From Panaeolus papilionaceus (taxonomy: Eukaryota > Basidiomycota > Agaricomycetes > Agaricales): a DNA stretch of 64,000 nt. The notes below the pieces were generated by a model. The model saw only the letters and a program-made list of their open reading frames with translations. It was not told where the DNA came from and ran no database searches. The stretch is taken from NCBI GenBank assembly GCA_015501605.1, contig JADNRZ010000027.1:186001-250000 (forward strand), in the 5' to 3' direction. Each line of letters begins with the position of its first letter. The stretch's first letter is position 1. This document shows, piece after piece, positions 57,901-64,000 of this stretch. The translations under genes and the position numbers were made by a program.

Positions 57901-60900
57901 CCCAACGCGATCCAGCGCTCATGGCCTGTGCGCATGATGGCGCCCACAGCGCCCATCATCTCGGCAGAAACGTGCATCACTCAAAGCCACGTTTCTGGAC
58001 ATGCTTCGGGTCGAGTCAACTACCACGGCAGATGTTAGCAACAAGGTACAATCTGATGACCACCTTGCTAAAGTTTAAAATACCCCCCATTCATTCCCAG
58101 GTTCACCCAATCCACAACTTCTTCTCGATACCCCTGACCTCATCTCATGGTCCTGGGTTTGTATTGTCACCCCCACCTTCGTCGATTTGTTAACATAGAG
58201 TCGCTTAATTTGCATTCACAAGTGAAGTCAGCGGCGGACCGCGACTCGTGAAGCGTCGAATGGTGCGAACCGTTCGAGCCCAATCAGACGAGCCTAACCA
58301 AACGCTACCCGAAGCTTTACAGACTGAACTGATCATGAAGGTCCCCCTTCCCGTAACCCATAAACCTGAACACCCACGTTCCCTGCCTCCCAGAGAAAGA
58401 GAGGATCTCCTCGGGCTCACACCGTGCCGCTAAGCAAGCAATACAAAGGTAATGGTAAATTTGTAAAACCTCCCCGCCGGCGAATCATCAAGTCATCCTG
58501 TCATCGCCGTCTCAGTCCATCATGAAGGGGTGGGCCCTCGAAAGGCACTTCGGTTGGAAATGGAATTTCGTCCCTTGACGTGCATGCCTAACTGCGGTGA
58601 GGGGCTCATTCAAATTCTATATCGAATGTGCGAGAGATAGGGGTGCGACCGTCCGGACGACCTGCTGGTGTGCATGCGATGCAACGCTGGCATTTGGCTC
58701 CGAGTCGAGCTGAAGATATGAGGTCACAAACTGTACTCCTGTCCTCAGAAGAAGGCGCGCAATTTTATTTTCAGAGTGCTTCTTCTGCGTGCACCTGCTT
58801 GTAAGATATTCCGGACGTTCAGAAAGTGAGAACGAGGAGATAACATTGGTTTGTAAACCATGACAGAAATAAGAAAAAAATTCCAAAAGAAAATCTCGTG
58901 TTGCACAAGACTCTGTCCAGCTCCTTATATTCAAGGCGATACGACGGGGAGCGCGCGAAAGAGGTAAAGTGAAGAGCAGTGGACACACGCAAATTGTCTC
59001 GAACAACGAGCCTCATCGCTTATATGTACTCTTCCACTTCCCATCGCTCTCAGTAGAAGACTGGGACAATCTAACATCCTTCGAAAAGTTGCCTTTACAG
59101 GAAGATAAACTCACACACCCTCACCATCATCATATGCTTCTGTAGCTCAGAGGGTCCGTCATGAGGATCGATTCCCACTTAATCGACGTTGTAGATACCG
59201 AGGATAATTCTAAAACACGATCGACCGGCTCCATAGATTCATATAAGCCCGTAATCTTTATAGAGTCGCGCTAACCCAGCGTCTACAAGCCATCCCAAGA
59301 GCAAGAGACTTTTACTCTCCCCCAAGCGATTCGGCCCGAATGCCGCTCTGGACCTCATGAACGAGACCGGTACCATACATGAGCCCATAACATTATGGGA
59401 TCCTTGGGCCATTCCTCAACCTAAGGCGTAATGTATTTCTCCCTGCAACTCCTATGTATTACCCACCGCATGTCATGGGGTAAATATGCATAGTTGAAAG
59501 GAAAACATCTCGACCTCAGAGTGACATAAAATCAGTCGTTATATTAGTATAGTTCTTTGGAAAAAAAATTTACGCCTGATATCAAGAATGCATGCCATCG
59601 GAACAAGGTTGGTCAGAGAAGGCACTGGCAAGTGCTGTAAGTAATACAAATACGTCTACTAACGTCAACGAAGAGTAATTTTTGAGGGTCCACTCAGTAT
59701 TCGAGAATAGGTGGAACAGAACTCGCTAACGTGATAAATGTACTCCCTGTGCTCTAGACTCATTCCAACCATGAGATGCACAGAATGGTTTAAAGCAGGA
59801 AGTAGGGATCTCTGAGTAGCGATGCAAGCCGATCTCGTATTAGAACCTGCCATGGTTTGTCTGATTTTTCACTTCGTTCGTTCGCATTGACCCGCCATTT
59901 ATCATTTTTTGAACTGAGCCGGCCTCTTTCCCCACTATTATCACTCCGAGAACGCGTTTTTTCGGGCCCCACGACTTCCGGCTACTAGACACACGCCTCA
60001 ATAGACAATGATCAATTGAGCTTTTCTCACAAGGGCTCTACCTTTCTGGTTAATAATAAAACACCTGGAATCAGCTGCTCTATGCTTCTGAATTTCAGCG
60101 TCGAATTCCTGGTTTCCATTTTCAGATTTATACATCCGCTCAGTTGAAGCGACAAGCAGTATAACATCCAAGCTCATGTAGACTGGTATTCATTTGATCA
60201 CCGTGTTTTGAGATCCCGTGTCCCCACGCACAATCCGCGAGGATTACGACCAAAAAAAATTCGAACTCCTCTATTAAGGTACTCTCATACAAATTTTAGC
60301 ACATGAAAGGCGGGATCACGTTTAGATGCCCGACGTTAGAAGGTTCAGCCCCAGCGCACATTTCATTACTTATCCAGGTACAGCCTCTTATCGTCTAATG
60401 GAACCTCTAATTTAATTAATCATTTACTCAATATCAGGGTCGCTAGAAATTGAGCCACCCTAATCAAATTGTGTGGATACTATGTGACGATTGTAAGGGA
60501 TACCAGGAAACTGTCAGTGGCTGCCAACAACTGCCTGTCTGCGCCCTCCGTTTTAACATCAAGGAGAGGCATAAGAAGGGGCTTGCATTCCAATTCTGTC
60601 AAGACGCCAAATTAGGTCAACAACATGTCGGATGTAATATGGAACCCAACTTCCCATTCTCGTGTAATCTAACTTTCGATTGTGTTACAAGAAGTTAAAT
60701 CTCAGTATTTGGGCATGGTTCGAGAAGACGTAGGGGTTTGAGAGGTCCGAGCAAGTACGATATGTCCTTGGAAGTGTTCGAAATGGAGAACCGGTAATTT
60801 GTTAGAACGACAATGTTCTTGAAACTATACATACATTTGACGACTGACGTATCAACTGCAATGTGTGAAGCGCGAGTGAAGCACTTCGAATCCAGGAGGA

Positions 60901-63266
60901 TTTTTGGGTAACCGTTTATCGATGACATTCTATATGGAATCAAGCCATGAGCACATAGAGAGCACCCTGATCATAAGGAAGATTATGTTATTGATGAAGA
61001 GATATAGCTCTATCAAGGATCATGTTGCACTGGTATTGGACGATGGAATGATCTGCTATGACCCGGTCAATACTTTCACTGCCGTGCATGGGCGGAAAGG
61101 AGCTTCATTAATGTAGATTACAAACAATGTAAGCTATCATTGATTAAGAGGTACCATGTTGTATGCAGACACTATTTCCCGCCACCACTCATTCAGTTTA
61201 TGGAGGTGATGTCAGGCCGAAACTCTGATTTATCTCCGGGCTATTTCATCTCCACGCTCATAGCAGTGCATGCTAAAATGAAACTCATATGAGCTAAGCT
61301 CCACAGGACGCTTATGGTAGATTTACCCGTTTTTCGAGTTGTCATATTTAGCTTCCACCTGTACTCCTGAAGCCTTAAACCCTGGGACAAGTGCTCAGGG
61401 ACTTCGTCATTGCACATGTCCTCCCGGATCTTCTTATCGTCAAATGTAGAAGTCATTTCAGTAACTTTCCGAACTTCTTCATACGGTGTGCATATAGCTA
61501 GCGGGAGTTTAGATGAATCATTTCTCTCCGTAGACTTGAAACCAGCCAGGTGTATCCTTATATCTTGACCTTGAAGTATATCTGGACAAGTCAATCGATA
61601 AACCTGACATATGTGACAATGGCATGCACGAGTGCCTTCACCCTCCTCTTCTTCTCCATTTACACTTGTTCGTTATTGTTCTCTGGGCATACGTGAAGAC
61701 CCTAGAGAAGTAACACTTCCATCGAACTTGTCCGCCTCTCGGCTTGCCGTTTATTTGCTCGCTCCTCAACTTGCCGTTCGGCCAGGGACAGAAGCCGCGA
61801 GTTCGATGATGGCCGTCAGCCTTTTCATTAAATCCTTCAATCAAACTCCGGTAGAAAAACTAGATCATCCCTCAGATCTTACCACCAGCCTCGAGGGACG
61901 AGTCGACAGCACCTTTATAGTGACAGTGGCATTGTCACACATCGGCAACCAAAGTAATAGGCTGAGGGGTAACGCGCCTAATTCTTTAAGAAGTACAGGG
62001 CAGAGCGCATCCGTATGGGTCCCTAGAGTTCATGACTCCCAAATTAGCTACCGGTCTAGTACCACGGTGGCGTTCTCGAAGGGCATATTTGCAATATACC
62101 TTGAACTGTCCTAGCTTAAATGCCGGATACGGTGCGAAGGTGGATAAATTACAATTCGAGACAATGACCATCGAGGGTACCACGAGCTCCTCTGACGCAA
62201 CGGTTTGTCTGGTCACCGAAGATGCGGTCATAAAGGCAATCAAACCATTGACACACCCCAGCCACAACGCACTGAAGCAATCTCATCAGCCTATTTCTTT
62301 TGCCTAGATTAAGAGATCGTTTTCACTCGCCACATAAGGATGAATAATCGAAATACACGACCCTTCAGGGACTTTTTTGAAACTCGAACTTTTTTCAGAG
62401 TCCTGGGGGCCGAGGTGTTGGTCTGCGCAAGGTCTTAAGATGCTGTGTGTGTTGTGTTCCGTACGCTGAATTGGGGTAGTTTGAGTGCAGGTGTGGAACT
62501 GAAGCCTTCGTAGAGCGTCGTTGGGCAGCAAATTCATGCGCCTCGTGTGTGATGAAGTAGTCATAAATGGACCGCGCATCAGCACTCCTCCAATCCCCGC
62601 ATTGCACTATAGTACGCACGATTCGATTCCATGCGCCATCCAAAACGAACTAGACGTCAAACATGCTTTGTCCATTGGGATGCGGTTTCTTGATGTCTAA
62701 CCGCTGGACATCACCGCAACTTCGAAAACTTTCTCAAAACACAAACGATCTACGTCCTGGAACAAGTACTATTGCTACCGTTTTCTCGTTTCTAGCAAAC
62801 TTCGGATCACTTTCGATCTAGGTTAACTGATATACATCCAACCCTATACAGATGCTGGCGAGGTTTTACCGTGTTCGCGGGATGTCCCGTGGCTTCCGAC
62901 GTGTTTGAATCGTGAGCATACTGATAATTGACGCCAATATTACGTTACTCGACCGGTACCACGTCCAGCATCGAAAAAACTGGATCCAATCATGAACGGA
63001 CAAGACTTCAAATGCCTCCAAACACGCTCACACTCTGGTGCTTTTACGATACGTGAAAAAAGATAGCTTACGGGTACGATGCTCAATATAGCTACCTACG
63101 AATCTTTCCGTTATACCTTTTGTAAGAAGGGCACAGTATCCATTTTTGCGAAGCCAGGTTGACCAGCTGGATAATTCTCGCCAGCATCTCGCACCCTACG
63201 TGTCTAAATCATTATCACTCCACGAAAGAACAACGAGGTACTAGCATATATATGTAATATTAGAGT
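54919..63266. other. Long gene-poor region
   Basis: About 8.3 kb without a gene I can support. Frames up to 160 codons exist (for example 56481-56870 plus, 58617-59006 minus, 61632-62114 plus), but most start at non-ATG codons in the six-frame reading and lack signal peptides, conserved motifs or good splice neighbours. The minus-strand stretch 61594-61330, after an acceptor at about 61600, reads RLTCPDILQGQDIRIHLAGF and could be an exon of a degraded gene. No terminal repeats or transposase-like motifs were recognised. A heavily decayed repeat region is possible. Confidence 0.35.
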
Positions 63267-63276
63267 ATATATAAAT
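63267..63276 (+). promoter_or_regulatory. TATA box for the 63339 gene
   Basis: TATATAAATA lies 72 bases upstream of the ATG. Confidence 0.6.
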
Positions 63277-63338
63277 AATTGCATGGAGACTCCGAGAATA
63301 GCCTTCAATACTCTTGACTCCCACTAACTACACTCAAA

Positions 63339-63622
63339 ATGCTCAAGAATCTGTCTTACCTCTCGTTGGTCGTCGCCTGTGCCCTCGTGGTGAATTGCAA
63401 CCCCATACCTCAATTTGGATATACGGTAGGACGGTGACCTAATGATCTATTTCAGAAAACCTCATGCCTTCGCAGACCCACTGGAACCCACCCACCACTG
63501 GAACAGAGTCGGCGTCTGTCGATCCAGGCACCACCACTTGCATCACATTCGGCTTTCCAGGGTCAGGTGGCACTACAACAACCACAACCTACCCATCATA
63601 TCCAACAATCACGAAGACGTGA
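63339..63622 (+). CDS. Small Thr-rich secreted protein
   Basis: Two exons, 63339-63431 and 63482-63622, encode 77 residues when a 50-base intron (gtagga...tcgcag) is removed. The signal peptide is MLKNLSYLSLVVACALVVNC. The mature part is short and rich in Thr, Pro and Gly (PPTTGTESASVDPG, FPGSGGTTTTTTYPSYPT), with one cysteine near the middle. An alternative acceptor 20 bases earlier (tatttcag) would change the frame and give an Arg/Pro-rich product, so the later one is preferred. It resembles in composition the GPI-type proteins at 10 and 12.6 kb but lacks their GPI signal. The gene converges on the MFS transporter, whose stop codon is about 90 bases away. Function is unknown. Confidence 0.6.
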
Positions 63623-63711
63623 AGGAAATTGCATCAGATGAAGGAGAGGGAGAAGTGTATTATGTATCATGGATATCCAACTACATCGCTCTTGGAATAT
63701 GTTTTGGGTGG

Positions 63712-64000
63712 TTATTCATGAACCGCAAACTCTGATCGTTGACGAAGTCTACCGCCGATCCGCCGAAATATGAATCTAAAAAGGGGTCTTGAGTACGATG
63801 GTCTCCTCTCTGCTCTCTTTACGAATTTAAGGACTCACGGTAGTGGAACCATCACAGCGGTTAGTCCAGCGAGAAGTGCCGTGGCACCAACTGTGCCCAG
63901 GCGGTGATACATCGCAGGTGCAAACAGGGGAAATGCTGCCGCAAATGTTGACCGCAGCGCGCTGTTAGAAGCCATAGCGGATGCTGCAATTGGTCGATAG
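63712..64000 (-). CDS. MFS transporter (DHA1-type), 3' end only
   Basis: Two exons at the right edge on the minus strand: from beyond 64000 to 63839, and 63775-63712, with a 63-base intron in phase 2. The translated end contains RPIAASAMASNSALRSTFA, then AAFPLFAPAMYHRLGTVGA, a final transmembrane helix (TALLAGLTAVMVPLPF) and a cytosolic basic tail (RRIGGRLRQRSEFAVHE) before TAA. The SA-x-A-(A/G)N-x2-(L/F)RS and MYHRLG patterns are typical of the last helices of fungal drug/proton antiporters of the DHA1 group. Most of the gene lies outside the window, so substrate and completeness cannot be judged. Confidence 0.85.

Noticed and set aside
59141..59178. tRNA-like string (TAGCTCAGAGGG followed by GGATCGATTCCC)
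   Set aside because: The two internal-promoter-like boxes are too close together for an anticodon arm, and no acceptor stem pairs; at most a tRNA fragment.
61241..62114. Adjacent minus-strand (117 codon) and plus-strand (160 codon) frames
   Set aside because: Both begin at non-ATG codons, share no motif with known families, and sit in the gene-poor block; possibly old gene debris.
63442..63735. Plus-strand open frame of 97 codons
   Set aside because: It overlaps the small secreted gene in another frame and the 3' exon of the MFS gene; reading it needs a 23-base intron or a non-ATG start.

Overview
The window reads as a slice of a mushroom-forming basidiomycete (Agaricomycetes) chromosome. 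Almost every recognisable gene is cut by GT-AG introns, and most of these are 45-80 bases long. The families fit that group: fungal P-loop G-domain proteins, F-box proteins, Ser/Thr-rich GPI-anchored proteins, class 3 lipases, a cutinase, a ferric reductase next to a CTR copper transporter, and IML2. No bacterial-type operons, rRNA, complete tRNA or CRISPR were seen. I cannot name the species.

Layout. 0-3 kb: two tandem G-domain NTPase genes; the left one is cut by the window edge and broken by frameshifts. A third, intact copy lies at 21.8-23.1 kb on the other strand. 5.7-8 kb: two minus-strand hypothetical paralogues. 10.2-13.9 kb: a tandem duplication of a secreted GPI-type gene with Gly-Gly-Trp repeats. 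15.4-17.1 kb: an F-box protein. 17.9-18.5 kb: a small hypothetical. 20.4-21.2 kb: a cutinase whose nucleophile codon is odd. 26.3-27.8 kb: a ten-exon NADPH-type medium-chain reductase. 28.4-32.5 kb: two tandem class 3 lipases with the same 14-exon structure. 33.6-34.6 kb: an unrecognised split gene. About 35.2 kb: a likely solo LTR. 36.0-42.2 kb: IML2/TTC39-like gene with unusually long introns. 43.5-43.8 kb: a small repeat-bounded element. 45-49.5 kb: a small membrane protein, a duplicated-domain hypothetical, a cysteine-rich prepropeptide and an acidic secreted protein. 50-55 kb: ferric reductase and copper transporter on the same strand, a plausible metal-uptake pair. 55-63.3 kb: long gene-poor stretch. 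63.3-64 kb: a small Thr-rich secreted protein converging on the 3' end of an MFS transporter that continues past the edge.

Much of the recognisable content is secreted or membrane-bound: lipases, cutinase, GPI proteins, small secreted proteins and metal uptake. Local duplication shaped the region, with lipases x2, GPI proteins x2, G-domain x3 and the 5.7/7.1 kb pair. All exon boundaries come from reading splice signals and checking reading phase; none was confirmed by transcripts or database search.
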